Source: Sipunculus nudus
Taxonomy: Eukaryota > Annelida > Sipuncula > Golfingiida > Sipunculidae
DNA length: 64,000 bases
Assembly: GCA_026874595.1 (NCBI GenBank)
Contig: CM049318.1
Span: forward strand, 3,349,741-3,413,740
Direction of reading: 5' to 3'
The position numbers and the translations under genes were made by a program. Below the pieces are notes generated by a model that was given only the letters and a program-made list of their open reading frames with translations, was not told where the DNA came from and did no database searches. Every line of letters starts with the position of its first letter. Position 1 is the stretch's first letter. Shown here piece after piece: positions 26,178 to 41,368 of the stretch.

Positions 26178-29100
26178 GTGCAAGATTATCAGTCCTAGCC
26201 AGTCCTCCGTTAGAGGTACAGGGTAATAAAAGATTAATGAAATAGTTTCCCTCTCTTTCTCGAAGATTCTCTTCCTATCGATTTCTTTTATCTGTCTCCT
26301 TCCCACTGGAATGCTCAATCTGCCCCTTTCTCTCCTTTGTCCCTCTTTGGTAATCTCGTCTTAATTCCTTTCTCATTCTCTCTCTGTTCCGATCTTATTC
26401 CTCCCTTTCTCCTTCCCTCTCTCTCTCCCTCGCTCTTCCTCGCTCTCTCCTTCAATCCCTCTCCCTCTCTTTCTCGTATATACTCTTACTCGCATACACG
26501 CATACGGATATGCATACATGTGCTTGAGTTATCGATCTTTGTGAAGGTATATGCTTTGTAGTTAGTACCTTATACTTCTGATGGCTCTAAACATAAAAAA
26601 TAAATGACAAACAGAACAAAAAAAAAAAAAAAAAGAAACTAGCCAATAAATACTACCATAACTAGGATATAACTTCTCCAGGAAAGAAATCATTTACGTA
26701 TGTACATTAATACATTCATTAAAGTTTCCCGGCAATGTGCTCGTAGATTTTAAAATATGTAATTAAATAGACATCAAGACTCGGTAGGTAACAGACTTCT
26801 CACAAAACTTTGTTATCTCACAAAACATTTATGCAGATAATTATTCAGGAGAGTGATGTGGCTTAAACCGTTGTCCAATACGCATGACTGCTACATTGGT
26901 TTATTAGATGTGTGCACGAACTTATGCAAATGAAAAAGAGTTTCTAATAGCTTTACCTGCCCTACGTATCCATCATCGTGAGCCTGTCATGTTTTTTGTT
27001 AGTGACGGTTAAATGGAAAAGTGATGATTTCACCTATGGCGCCAGTCTCATCCGACTTCCCACTTAAATTAGTCTTTCTTTCGGGCCTGGTGACTCTTTT
27101 GTAACTTCTCTCTACGGACAATAAAAACACCCAGGCCCTCATAAAAGACAACATAATATTATCTTTTATGTAGTTCCTGCCGTACTCAGTGGCTTGTCCT
27201 CATACACTCATGTTAGGAAAGGGCACACTCTTGTGGCTATTACCTTGGCCAGGGGTTTTGGTGCTGGGAATGGCCCTGACTGGAACAGAATTCAGGACTT
27301 TTTGTATACAAATCAAGCCATAGAGCCCTTATAATTACACTGCGTAACAATTCCCTCCAGGTTTGCACGTTCATACTCTGTAATGTTCAAATACAAATCT
27401 CTGTGAAAAAATGATCATATGGTCTCGAAACAAGATTTTGGAGTCTCAGCAAGTGAAACCTTATCTTGATATAAGTCTCGAAGCAAAATGGTCTTGATCT
27501 TTATTTTGATCTAGATTCCGAGAACAAACTGACATTCATATGTTGTTTGTGTCAGCGGTGTACACTAATGACGTGCGCCTTACGACATCCGGGTTTGTAG
27601 CCCACTTGAGCGAAAATTGCGAAGCCAGGGTTTGTTAAGGGCACAGAAATACGATGGAAAAGTACTCCGAGGTCGACTTCAAGGCTGAAATCAAACTACC
27701 GAGAGAGTTTAGTGGCCATTAGACGCAGATAGTCTACGTAGAAGCCGGAGGAACGCTCTGGCGATGACCGCACCCTCATCTGCAAACCACAGAAGAATAA
27801 ACCATGTACAACGTAATCAAGATTTGCTCCTTTCTGAAGTTATATGTTAATACTATTTGCTTGTTTGTTGGTTTGGTTGCCATATATTTGCAACTGCCTT
27901 TGTTTATATATACGTGTTTATAAGATGCTTAGGGCCCGCCAAAATAATCCAACCATATTCAACAAGGACATTTGACGGCAATTTAGACTATATGGAGTTT
28001 TGCAATTTACATTTTGCAACAATGGACATTTCAGCTTCCACATATATGCAACGAACCACCTTCAGTTACACGGTTTTACTGTTTGTCTTCACGTGCGCAT
28101 GTACCGTATTTACAAACAGCTTTAAGATAAACAAGACCACACATCCGTCACAGAGGCGTTAAAAGGACCTTTCATAAGAGGAATTACCTACATTCCATAA
28201 ATGTGTACGCAGAATAATCCAGAAATCATATCAATCTACAGATAAGACAGGTGAATGACTGGCTTTAAAGTTATAATGCATTTAGGATACATGTTTTAAT
28301 TTGCACCAAACAGGGGCGACTTCAGGATTACATAAAAAAAGGGGGGGGGGGGCTCAAAACCCTGAAACAGGTAAAAAAATGTGCCGGAAGTGCTGGTAAA
28401 CGTCATACAAAACTCTCGCATGCAGATATGTAGGGACGAAAAACGGTATTTAATGCTAATTACGGCATATACCAGTTTGTATAAAGCGTATATTATTTAT
28501 TTATCAGATCTTTAGGTCAATAAAGAGAGGCCTGTGACCTCTGTTGCCCCTTGTACAACCTTGAACGACTTTTATTCGAGAATTACGTACTTCCACACGC
28601 ACTTCGGTAGTCGTCACGGTTCAGTGACTCGGAGTGTGTCATTAACATCATATATCTGGCTCTTCTCATACCGGTGTATTCACTATAATCCTAAAGTGTG
28701 CGAAACTAACTCAGATATTGCTCTGTTAAATGGACACATATCTACATGTTTAGGCCTCGGTTTTATTCGGTAACTGTATAGCCTTGCATGGATTGCTGAA
28801 GATATGCCTTGTTGAGGGTCGTGTGTTACTGTGTGCGTTCTTGAATTCGGAACGACATTTTGAAAATCATTTGATCTATATCGTGGAATCAGACAGCATG
28901 CATAATATCTTCTATATTTGTTTGAAAGAAAAAGCAGTTTGGTTCGATGATTCCCGACTTCTAGTAATAAATAATCTCCAGACCTTACTGAAGATGTGTG
29001 CTCATACGTTCCATGAGTTATTTATGCCGATTCCTAAACATAGGATATATCTGAGCAATTTGAAGTGCTTTAAGATAAATAGTTACTGGGGCATCCGTTG

Positions 29101-32100
29101 GTGTAATATGTTGGTCGTGTATCCATAGCACATAGCAGCGGAACTTATGGTTCCCCTCAGAGTAATCTTTTTATAAAGCAATGATATTTTCACTGATCAC
29201 ATTATCTTAACTGGTTCTTTAAACCCAAGACCCCGTAGTGCCTGAGCACAGAGCATGTCAGTGTTGCATCATGTGGTATATGCAACTATGACACTTAACC
29301 TCAGGCATTTCTGCACTATATCCCTGACAATGGACACGTCTCTCCCTCATCGCCAGCAATGTATCTTCTAGTCAAGTACACTTAGAAGGCCGTATTTCCA
29401 GGTAAAATACAGCTACACACGCAAATGAGCAGCTCTCTGTAAAAATAATCTAATCCTCTTTGTATAACTGTTTGTGCATGACATCCGTGTTCTGCCTCAG
29501 TCTCTGAATATATGCTGCTCTACGAAATAAAATACCGTACACTACTACATTATATCAAAGTTAACCTATCACACACCTGAATATATTCCCTATCAGTCAC
29601 ATTAATGGATAATTACTAAGCCCGCCTACATCGAAGGTCCCTGAAATCTCTGCACGTGTTAACAACGTCCATGGCGTCTGTTAAACAACTTCAAAACACC
29701 CACAGCTGATAAAAAAGGCCGAAAATACACCATAAATCTATCAAAATCAGTCCCAACAATCCATGCATAAATCGTTGATCATGATAGAATAGCCTTTTAC
29801 CGATACATTAATAAATGCTTATTAATGTCTACATAGTCGGTATCTGATTGTGACAGTCAACTTGAAAATTTGAATAATTTTCTCTGGAAGCATGAACCGT
29901 TACGTATACCCGTTGCACATGCTGCCTACACGACGAATAATTCAATGTTTATTTAAATGTTGGATAATAGGCTGGCTGTTTGCTTACAGTATCTGGAGAT
30001 GCGGTTCAACAAGCCTGTCCGGGTTGCCACAGCCATTGTCTACATTTTACAGATGGTAGGTACACGGAGGTCAGCGGGTCATATTAATATTCATGAATGT
30101 CACTGCAATGCCCAGTTAGGCTACTTACATGTTTTCATATATTCAGGCTGCAAACCTATTTCTTTTCACGCCTGGTATCAAATACCTTTTGGCGTATCCT
30201 CTAGGTTTAAGATCGTGTGTTATATATTAAAAAAAAAATATGAATATAGTGGCACTCAATCATGTGTAATATAGTTTGTTTGAAACCGAGTATAGTATTT
30301 TACTTTGAAAATTTACTATAAGCTTTTTGTTATTAAAGGTAAATGATGTCGATGTCGATGTACGGTCAAGATTATCACGTGACCAAACATCGACGGTCAA
30401 GATTATCACGTGACCAAATTTTGCTTTCTAAAATAAAAACTTGTACCATAAGTGGATAAATTATCGTCCTTTGCATGACGTGGAAAATCAAGTTCCCGAC
30501 TCACTTGTTATAAGCATTTGAAACGATACGGCAAAGATCCCTTTAAAATTTTATTCAGATATTATTTTATTTTTATTTTTTTATTTATATTATGGCGATT
30601 TTTAATTTTTCATTTGTATAATCTCTGTATTTCAGGTATTTTACATGTCGATTGTATTGTACGCCCCATCGCTGGCTTTAAACAGAGGTTCGTACCGTTA
30701 AATATACTCATGCATAAAAGAACCACTCCCTACAATGGATCACTTTTGACAACAAATTTCAAAGTTACAAATAAATCGAACATCTGATGAGAATCACATA
30801 AATCAGAATGGCTACAGGCTTTACACAATCGTATAACGTCGCGTACACAGGTAAGGACACATAAATCAACCGAAATATGGAAAATTACTTACGGCAGGTC
30901 CCGGATTCAAACCCATGTCCGGTGATTCGCTAAACCAGCGTTCTAACCACTTCGCCGGTAAAGGGGCGAAATTATCTGGAGGGGCTCCCGCCAGAATCCA
31001 ATTTAACAGGTCAAAGCGCCCTCTAGATCATATAATAGACTGCCCAAAGTCATACAACCCATTAAAGGTATCCAGAGTGCAAAGGATTTTAATTACAACG
31101 CGGAAGAAGGACCTGCTAGGTTTTAACATGTTTAGCATCACACCATATCTTCTGCGGAACTGGACGACTCGGCAAAACCAACCATCAATCTTGCTTGTCC
31201 ATCGCTAGTTAGGCTCTCTCTCTTTTTCTCTCTATCTCATGATAAAAGTGCAACATACAGACCAAATTTTCATTAGAACAACTTAATTATAAAATTTAGT
31301 AGAAGATGTAGTATTCTTAGCATACATCCCCACATAAATCTTCATGGTAAATAGTGTACATGACATGAATAATTCTTCCTTTACTCGGTTGTATTTATCA
31401 GATTTAGCAATTATACATATATTCTTATGTGTTCACAAAATATATAAAAATAAAGATATATTTAATTTATATAGCGCTAATTAAACGATAAAGCGCTTTA
31501 CAAAAATAAGAGCCAAAGTTGATTAAATCAGTACTAAGAGCACAATTACTTAATAATAAAATATATTACAAAATCCCTGCTAAACCCTGATTTCTAAGAA
31601 CTACCAAACGCTAATATAAAGAGGTAAGTTTTTAAGATTTTTTTTTTGAGAAGCTAAATATGATGAAACTCTAATTGAAAGTTTGAGTTAGTTATTATAT
31701 TAGTTAATCTTTCAAAGGAGCCTGAATGATGAGAGTAAGGTCGATTCAATCCTAATTTAACTTAAACAAAATCTGTTCAACAACATGTGCTCGACGTGGT
31801 GGACATTAAACGTACAGATATAACCTAAGATAAGTATTCATATATATATGGCAGAAAGCTTCGATACACTGAATACAAAAGCGGATAAATAAATCTTTTT
31901 AAATATTCATTTTAATAGGAATATTTCATATTTTTTAACTTTATTCACATCATATTACTTTATATACTTTATATATGCTTTATATATACTTTATATTTTA
32001 CTCTTCTTAAATTAATTTTTAGCGACTTCAGTACGCCCTTATGCTTATGTAGATTCCTCTAATATTTTTTTTTGTCGTCACTGCTCAACTTATTCACGTA

Positions 32101-35100
32101 CACTAGTGATGAATCGTATATTGTATCGGTGGCATGTCATGAGTTTATTGTAAAGTTATGTATTTTTTATTCCCTTATAGTTACTGTACTTCACGTGTGC
32201 ATCAGTGTGTGTGCGCACAGTTACTGGACTAAACGTGTTCTCTTGATTTGTTTGTTTATTTTTTTGTTTGTAGTTACTGGACTGCACGTTTATATCTCTG
32301 TGTTCTCTGTCGGCATCGTGTGCACATTTTATACAGCTCTGGTATGTGACGTTTGAAGTTGTCATGACATATAAATTTTATTTTCCATAATGATCCCGCA
32401 TTGGTTTACATATACTTAACTGGAAATATTTTCCATTGTTTAATCAATGAATAAATAACGACTGCTGGAAAGATTAGAAAGATTGCTGACTAAAAATCTG
32501 ACCGTTTCTTTACAAGCATAGTATTTATAAGACAATTGAGGGTTAGTGTTGGAAATCAGTATGATATACTATAAATAGTATCTATTGATTGTTGATTGAC
32601 AGGGCGGGATGAAGGCTGTGATGTGGACGGACGTCTTTCAGATCTGTATGATGTTCGCAGGTCTCATCGCTGTGCTAATTCAAGGGAGTATAGATATGGG
32701 AGGGTTCGCTAACATATGGCGGATTAACTACGAAGGCGATAGAGTTGGCTTCTTTGAGTAAGTGTTCGAATATGAAACAGATTGTTTTCTAACACGTCAA
32801 ATATTTTCCTATAAAAACGTTATACAGGGTTTATTTCAATTATTGTATCATAATATATTATGATCATTGTTAAATATCAAGTTAAAAGTATCATACACAA
32901 CCACAAAAATTACACACACACACATATATATATATATAGATAAATATATTTATATGTAAATGTATATACATATATATATATATATATACATTTATATACA
33001 TATATATATGTGTATTATGGCAAGCGGTCGTGTTCGCGAAGTGGGGGAGGCGGTGTCACGATTTATGATACTTGCATATTATTTACATATATTTACGTAT
33101 ATTTATTTAAACTGCATTAACTGTAAGACATTGCACTTAACATTTGATATATGTATACAACAGATTCTGTACCCTTTACTTTCTGACAGCTTTGACCCGA
33201 GTCCTCGTAAACGTCACAGCGTGTGGGCACTTGTATTCGGGGGTTGTTTCACGTGGCTGGCCGTGTACGGCGTCAACCAAGCCCAGGTTCAGAGGGCTCT
33301 GTGTACACCTAGACTAAGGGACGGTCAGCTGTAAGTAATATTGCCTCATTATAATGATGTAACACAATATAGTTTATTATGACGTCATACGTATCACTTT
33401 CGCCCCGGAGTGAAGTTATACTGTTTTCAAGTGAAAGCAGTTTGTATTAGAGAATGTGAGTAAAGTAATTTGAAGTAGGACAAATTTGAAAAAATGGATG
33501 TTACTTATGTCTATATTCAACAGACGTAGGTGAAGTATCATTAAGATAAGACCTGATAATTTTGTAACACAATGGCTTTGTGATCCTGTTGTCTCGCATA
33601 ACATGTTATGTTCATCATATATATGAGAGTCTCGGACTTAACTTCAGGGACGTTACTCTACCATGTGAAAATCTGTATTGTCTCTTTAACATAAATAAAC
33701 ATAGAACGCTTTTAGTACGAGATATTTTTGTTCTGTATTTTGAGCTACTTATTTTTATATTAGGCTACCTCCCATCTACTTTATTTGCATTAGAAGCATG
33801 ATCTATAGAGCCTTTACTAGTACAGCCAATTGGTCCATCAGTTCATTAGCCCGACAGCACATTGGTCCAACAGTTCCTTAATCAGACAGCCCATTCGTCC
33901 GACAGTTCTTTAGTAAGACAGCCCACTCGTCCAACAGTTCTTTAGAAAGACAGCCCACTCGTCCAACAGTTCTTTAGTAAGACAGCCCACTCGTCCAACA
34001 TTTCTTAAGAAAGACAGCCCACTCGTCAAACAGTTCTTTAGTGAGACAGCCCATTCGTCCAACAGTTCTTTAGTAAGACAGCCCACTCGTCTAACAGTTC
34101 TTTAGGAAGACAGTCCACCTATCCAACAGTTATTTAGTAAGACAGCCCACTCGTCTAACAGTTCTTTAGTAAGACAGCCCACTCGTCCAACAGTTCTTTA
34201 GTAAGACAGCCCACTCGTCCAACAGTTCTTTAGTAAGACAGCCCACTTGTCCAACAGTTCTTTAGAAATACAGCCCACTCGTCCAACAGTTCTTTAGTAA
34301 GACAACCCACTTGTCCAACAGTATTTAGTAAGACAGCCCACTCGTCTAACAGTTCTTTAGTAAGACAGCCCATTTGTCCAAAAGTTCTTTAGAAAGACAG
34401 CCCACTTGTCCAACAGTTCTTTAGTAAGACAGCCCACTCGTCCAACAGTTCTTTAGTAAGACAGCCCACTCGTCTAACAGTTCTTGAATAAGACAGCCCA
34501 TTTGTCCAACAGTTCTTTAGAAAGACAGTCTACTCGTCCAACAGTTCTTTTGTAAGACAGCCCACTCGTCCAACAGTTCTTTAGTAAGACAGCCCACTCG
34601 TCCAACAGTTCTTTAGTAAGACAGCCCACTCGTCTAACAGTTCTTTAGTAAGGCAGCCCACTTGTCCAACAGTTCTTTAGAAAGACAGCCCACTCGTCCA
34701 ACAGTTCTTTAGTAAGACAGCCCACTCGTCCAACAGTTCTTTGGTAAGACGTCCACATTGGTCCAACAGTTCATTAGTCTGACAGTCCAGTGGTCCGACA
34801 GCTCACTAGTTAAACAGTTTATTAGTCCCAAAGGACATTGGTCCAACAAATAAAGGAAAACACTTAATTCGTTTTTTATGTATCACACTATTTAAAAGCA
34901 TGTCAGTCGAACAGAAAATATTATTATTGGATATGTATGACCTAAAAAAAAAGACCCAATGGACTCTTGGGACAATGAAATGTTGGACAAATGACTAGAC
35001 GGAACGATTGTCTTTCGTAGACCCTGATGGTATTATTTACAGAGCTCTATGGCTGAACTTCCCCGGACTGACGGCCTTGCTGACCGTCTGTGGTCTGGCT

Positions 35101-38100
35101 GGCATGGTCATATACGCCCAGTACCACCTGTGCGACCCCAAGAGCAACAATGATGTCATTGCTGCCGATCAGGTAAACCGTGGATTTTATGCCCAGTATT
35201 ACGAGCATCACTTTATAATGTTTTTTTTTTCAACTGTACTCTTACATACTCAACATAATCGATGATCTTTACATGATATTAAAACGACAAAAGCTAGAAT
35301 TATATGTAGAAATTCTTTGCCATTCAAGTTTTGTTTTATAATACTGCGTATATTGACTGAAGCTGAGGTGTGTTTTAAGGGTGCAAGACTTTTTCCACGA
35401 GCATGCGCACTGCACATTTCCGTCGTCTGCTGTGTACCGGTCTCGTGAGCCAGCAATCCGGATTCTGTTAAATTGACCCAAGAACCCTTTTTTAAATATA
35501 ATTTTGTTGGAGGTAACCGCCTCCATTTTTTATGCTAATTCAACTATGTATATGTACATCTGCAGAATTCCATTTCGGTTTCGGACTCTGTGGCAGGGTT
35601 ATAATACACGCTTCCTCTCATTTCATATCATGGTGTTAACCAGGCCCGGTGACTACTGTACCTGCGGGTCCTGGGTGTGTAATCGGCCCCATTGCTGGGT
35701 CATATCTCCCAGGAATCCCCGAAAGCCACTTTCGTTAGTGAGTGAAACTCGCTGGGCACGGACTTCCCATTTAGCTTGCAGAGCCTGTAAGGGGGGGGGG
35801 GGGCTGAGATTATCCCGGCTTTGAATCCTGTGTTCTACCGCTAAGCCACAGGAGCCGCTCAAAAAAAGAACCTGCTAGAGAATCAGCGTCGACGTGAACC
35901 TTACATTTTAACAAATACGATTCTATATATGGATTCAGTGACCCGAACTCTTAGTGTGTTTCAGATGGCGCTGTACTGTTGTGGATAACATTTATTGAAG
36001 TGTTAGTATCCATATGTCAGAATGCTTGTCGTATATGTCCTTAATATGACTAAAATGATATAACACTTTTTTTAGAAAAAAAAAACACCGGGGTCTTGTA
36101 TTAATAGACAGTGGATATCATCCTTCCGTCAAAGGTCGTCTCTACTCAAAATTAACCTCTTCCAGTTAGGCATTTGATTTAACTGTCACACTTTAACTTA
36201 CCCCTTAAGGAAACACATTCTGCTTATAATTCACAAGCGGATACTATTACTTATTCCGTGAAATATTTACCATCAAAACACCCATGTTCATGTGATTTGG
36301 CTTGAAGCAATTCTTAACCATGAAACGTATTTGAACGCACTACATTACCTCTCCACTATGTATACCTACGCAGTCTGTGTATGTAGAATCACCATTGTAT
36401 TGTTGGCCTTTGATTCCCAACCAACAAACTCTAACCAGCAGAGTCGTACTCTTGTATGACTGTGAGTCCACTTCGGCACAGTATAAGTAAATGTTTTACT
36501 TTTAGAAGCTAAATCTATCTCAGTGTCCCCTTGATGAAAAAAACACTACATGTAATTAGGTAAATCAACTTAACAAATATCACATAGGTTTTTAGTCTAA
36601 AGACTAAACTGAAAGTTTAGACTGAAAGTCATCTGAGCTATAGCAATCAATCTTTGTCCGTCGTTCGTCTAGCTGTCTGTCCGCCTGTCTGTCAGTCCGT
36701 TTACAGGGCAGAAAACATAACTGCTCGACCTGGAATATTCTAACTTGAGACCCAAGGAGATAAAAAAAATCTCCTTGGAAACCTGAAATTAGGTCTCTGT
36801 TACCCATATCCTCTGAGCTATGGGACTCGTAAGTACCCCCCAGAATAATTAAAAAATTTATACAAAAGCTCCAGTATATTAATAACTTATGCATTGATCA
36901 CCATGATTCTTTGCATGCATATTGAGCATGGAGTGCTTCATCAGTCCCTGCAGACTGGTTGCGCCACCTGTATTTCTTTTCTAATTTTTACACTTTTTTC
37001 TCTGTTTTTGAGACCTTCAGATGAAGCTGTCCGTCCGTTAACAGCGCACAAATCATAACCGTTAGACCTAGAAACTTTTAACTGTGCATCCAGGGAGGTC
37101 CCAGGCAAATCTCCTTTGAAATCTGAAATTATGTCATGGTGACCTATATTTTGTGAAATACTGGCTGAAAGCACCCAGTCAGTCAGATGGGGCACAAATT
37201 GTATCCGCTAGGCCTAGGATCTTCTAACATGACATTCAGGCAGGATTTGGGTAATTCTACAAGGAAACCTGAAATCAGGTCATGGTGACCTATATTACTG
37301 ACCAAACACATTTTTAGCACCCAGACAAACAGACATAGTACAAAACTTTCCTGTTGGACCTAAAATTTTCTGTCTTAACATCCAGGGATGTCCTTCAAAA
37401 ATGTGCATGGTCAATTTAAGCTCAGCTGACTGCAAACAAAGAAAAGGGGGATAGATTTCATGGGAATGGCTGTACATTTTATCATGAAACTTTTTCTTCT
37501 TGTTGATTTGAACATCTTCAGTTGCTACAGATGTATGGGGATAACACCTACAAAATTTGGCATTCAGATGATAAAATTCCTTTCGTGAATATCTTCCTAG
37601 TCAGCTGAGCGTTAAATAGGACAATACATAATCATTTGAATATTCATCACTGATCCAGCTGTTGCCGTTTTACGTGATGCACCGACTACGTGTACCCGGC
37701 CTTCCCGGCCTGTTCACTGCCTGCCTCTTCAGTGGCGCCCTCAGGTAACAGCGTTTAAAACCATATTGATAAGAAATTATAACGATAGTCACACCTGCTG
37801 TGGTGGCCCGATGTATCATTTTAAGTCATTATTGATTATGCTTCTGTTAATATGCATGTTTGTATGTCTGTCTGTCGGTTTGTTTGTTTTAAAGATACCG
37901 TTATAGCTTACGGGTGAATTTCAATAAAATCAACTGAGAAATTCTTTAATATTACCCAGATTTTGCGTGAATGTTTATTTGTCTACCATCAAAGAAATTC
38001 CACCAGTGTCTACACCTGGTGGAGGAAACCAGTACCATTACTGACCGTTAAAATCTACGTGCTCAAAATCTTTGAGTTTTTAAACGAAAAAAAATACCTA

Positions 38101-41100
38101 TTTTTACGAATAGCGTGTGTATAACATACAAATATTATAAGAATATAATTCTGGGATTCCTAACTAAATCATACATGCATGTACCTTGCTTACAGTACCC
38201 TCTCTTCCGGTCTGAATTCGTTGGCCGCCGTGACCCTGCAGGACCTTATTAAGAGTTTGTGCTTCAAAGACTTGTCAGAGGAGAAGGCTACGAACGTCTC
38301 CAGAGTGCTCGGTGTGTGGGGCAAACATTACAGTCTATTACTATACATTTATTACTATAATATAAGAGTTATATAATAATATACGTTATATCACGAAAAG
38401 CGACCCCGGATTTTCCAACTCGCATCGCCCCCCCCCCCCCCCCGAACATAGGCATGCGAAAGTTATGTATAAAATCTACTAACACCTCCGACACATTTGT
38501 TAAATGTGCCAGGGTGTTCAGCTCCGTTTTGTAAAATCCTATATCCGCCCATTTTATGTAGTAAGATGTGTCATCAAACATATATATGGTCTTTGTCGGT
38601 CCTGCGTCTTTGTGCTTCCCAGTACCCACAGGTGCGGTAGACACCGGGCCTGGGGACATCAGGATAAAAATGACATAAAAGGAAGCGAGTGCTACCGCCC
38701 TTTAAGATAGGTCAGCATTAAAAATGGAGGCGTTTGCCTCCATGAAAAATTAAATTGGTTTTTGTCTTCACTAAATGACAGTTTTCAGTTTTATCTGAAA
38801 TATATGGAACACTGTACGAAATTATTTTTCATTTCAGCGGCTGTGTATGGCGTTATCTGTCTCATTCTGACATTTGTCGCTGAGCAGCTCGGTGACGTTC
38901 TACAGGTGAGGATTATTTATAATACCATAATATGTAAATGGCATTCAGAGAGGCCGTGGTTGTACTTACGTGGCAATATCTGGTGCCATTGGACGTAATT
39001 AACATGCTCATTTCTATAATCTCATATATTGTCATGATCTGGGGTGCTGCATGCACCAATAACAATATATACTATAATACTTTTATACATGCGCCTACTA
39101 CCATCAGAATTTCGGGCCTAAAAAGACCGTAGTACCAAGTTTGATTCGGCATCGGGAGCTAAATGTAAACTATCATATATACAATAACACATGAAAGTCT
39201 CATTTAAAATTTCTTTGAAAAAAAGATTTGTATTGGACTCGAACTCGAGCTTGGACTGGAAGAAGGTGGACTTTCACTGAACCTCAAGGATTCGGGCTTG
39301 AGTGACCTGAACTCGGACACGGAAGTTGAGGACTCGATCATGTACATCGTTGCCATTGACCCTTATGGGTCTTGATTTGACTCCATGACCTATACCTTTA
39401 AAATAACCGACCACTTGTCCTTGGAAGTGCCCACAAATGTGGCCTTAACTCGACATGCCATGATATTTTTAACGAGGTACCATGAAAATTGAAGAAATTA
39501 AACCTGATGACCACATTATTCATAATGTTGTTATATTTTACCGCTAGGCGGCGCTGGCGTTGTTCGGCATGATCGGAGGTCCGATCCTCGGTTTATTTAC
39601 ACTTGGGATCATTTATCCATGCGCAAACGGCAAAGTAAGTTGCACCTTTAACTTATTTACCATCGCGGGATATAGTCAGAGCGCTGATTAAATAGTAATA
39701 TCGTATGTTACACAGTATAGTTACATGTCCATTTGCATAACATGTGTATTATATCACGTTATTAGCTCCTTTGGCCAAATACAAAGTTTCATAGCAAAAC
39801 CATCCCTTCATAATTTCCAAAACAAGGGAAACTATAATCGCCAGGCGATATCTGGAAACCGCTCCCTTGTCCCACAATTGAGCAATAATGGGGTATAAAA
39901 AATAAATAACCGGTGTAAATCTGTGACTTAGGACTAATATTGGGCTCACATTAAAGCTCTTTAAAATCAGCCATATTGGAGATCTAGTGCCAACAGAAAA
40001 TGGCAGAAGAAAAAAAAAATTGGAATCACTGGTTTTGCATTTCGGAGGACCAAAGTGTGTGCCCCCCATAAAAAAATATTCCCAAATATGGATACAGAAA
40101 TAAATTTCTAAAAGGCTTCTTTATCATTTGGCCACTATTAATTTCACCTTTTTTTCTTTATTCAACCCAGGGCGCCATGGTTGGCCTGATCTGCGGACTG
40201 CTCTTTACTTTTTGGGTAGGGATCGGAGCGAACGTCCACAAACCCTACGTGTATCGGCCTATCGTGAGAACCGTAGGATGTCCCAACGACACCTTCCCAG
40301 CAAGCAATGCGTCGTTTTTCGGCAACATGACCTCCATGAGTACAATGACCACCATGGCGTTAGATTTAACGACATCCACACCTACAGAGCGTCCTGAAAA
40401 GTAAGATTTTACAGTTGTTCATAACACACATACGAACACTTAACCACGTGTGTCCTGATATGGCTTACTGGTGTCATTGACTACAGCCGAAAAGTTGTGT
40501 GAATAAATTCTTCAATCAGACCCACGAGTGTGGGGATTAACACGCACAGATTCTTATGTGTACCATATTCTTACTACAAAGACTATGACTATGCTTTTGC
40601 GGATCTGAATTCAGCTTTTATTCATGTGTCAATCCTTCTGGTATGCGATGCGCATGGAATTTTTGGGACAAACGCTCCAAAGATAAATTCTAACCATTTC
40701 CTTTTCTAGAAGAACCTTTCTTTATAACACCAATCAGAACTTGCACACCTACATTTAAAAAATCCATTTTATCGATCTGTGATACTGATCCCTGATATCT
40801 AGACAAATTTTTATTTAATGAAACATACCCACACCATAGGGAATCCACCAAAATCCTTTATACTACAAGCAGTTCATACCTTCACTATGCGCTTTACATA
40901 GATAATAAACAGCCTAATCCCTGAATATGATGTGTGAATAATCGTCCTCCGGTCATTCTGATAGCAACACGGAATATCAATGGACTTTCGACATCTAAGA
41001 TTTCGGAACTTATTACAATATTACATATTTCAGGTCAGGCATCTTACAATTTTACGAGATTTCCTATCTGTGGTACAGCGCTCTCGGTGTCGGCGTCGTC

Positions 41101-41306
41101 AACTTCGTCGGACTTGCTGTTAGTTTTATGACCGGTAGGTGGCGATATTTATATTTTTTGGGTGCGTGTTTATGGTTAAAAGTTTTATTATTATGATTAT
41201 TATTATTATTATTATTATATAGCATGTCAGAACAACATTTGCATTTGAAATCAATTTTTTAGGCTCTGCATTTAAAATGCAAATGCACACACCAATACAC
41301 CCACAA

Positions 41307-41368
<62 letters not shown>

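Noticed and set aside
27857-28162. 101-codon frame
   Set aside because: It overlaps dispersed repeat A, whose other copy (2040-2460) does not keep the frame.
28784-29128. 114-codon frame in intron 1
   Set aside because: No recognised motif. Lengths of this order occur by chance in this window.
33830-34855. CRISPR-like array
   Set aside because: The 32-bp units are directly contiguous with no unique spacers, and the genome is eukaryotic.
35008-35042. Upstream start for gene 1 exon 7 ([12 protein letters not shown])
   Set aside because: Phase and the gene 2 exon place the acceptor at 35042. The upstream residues have no counterpart.
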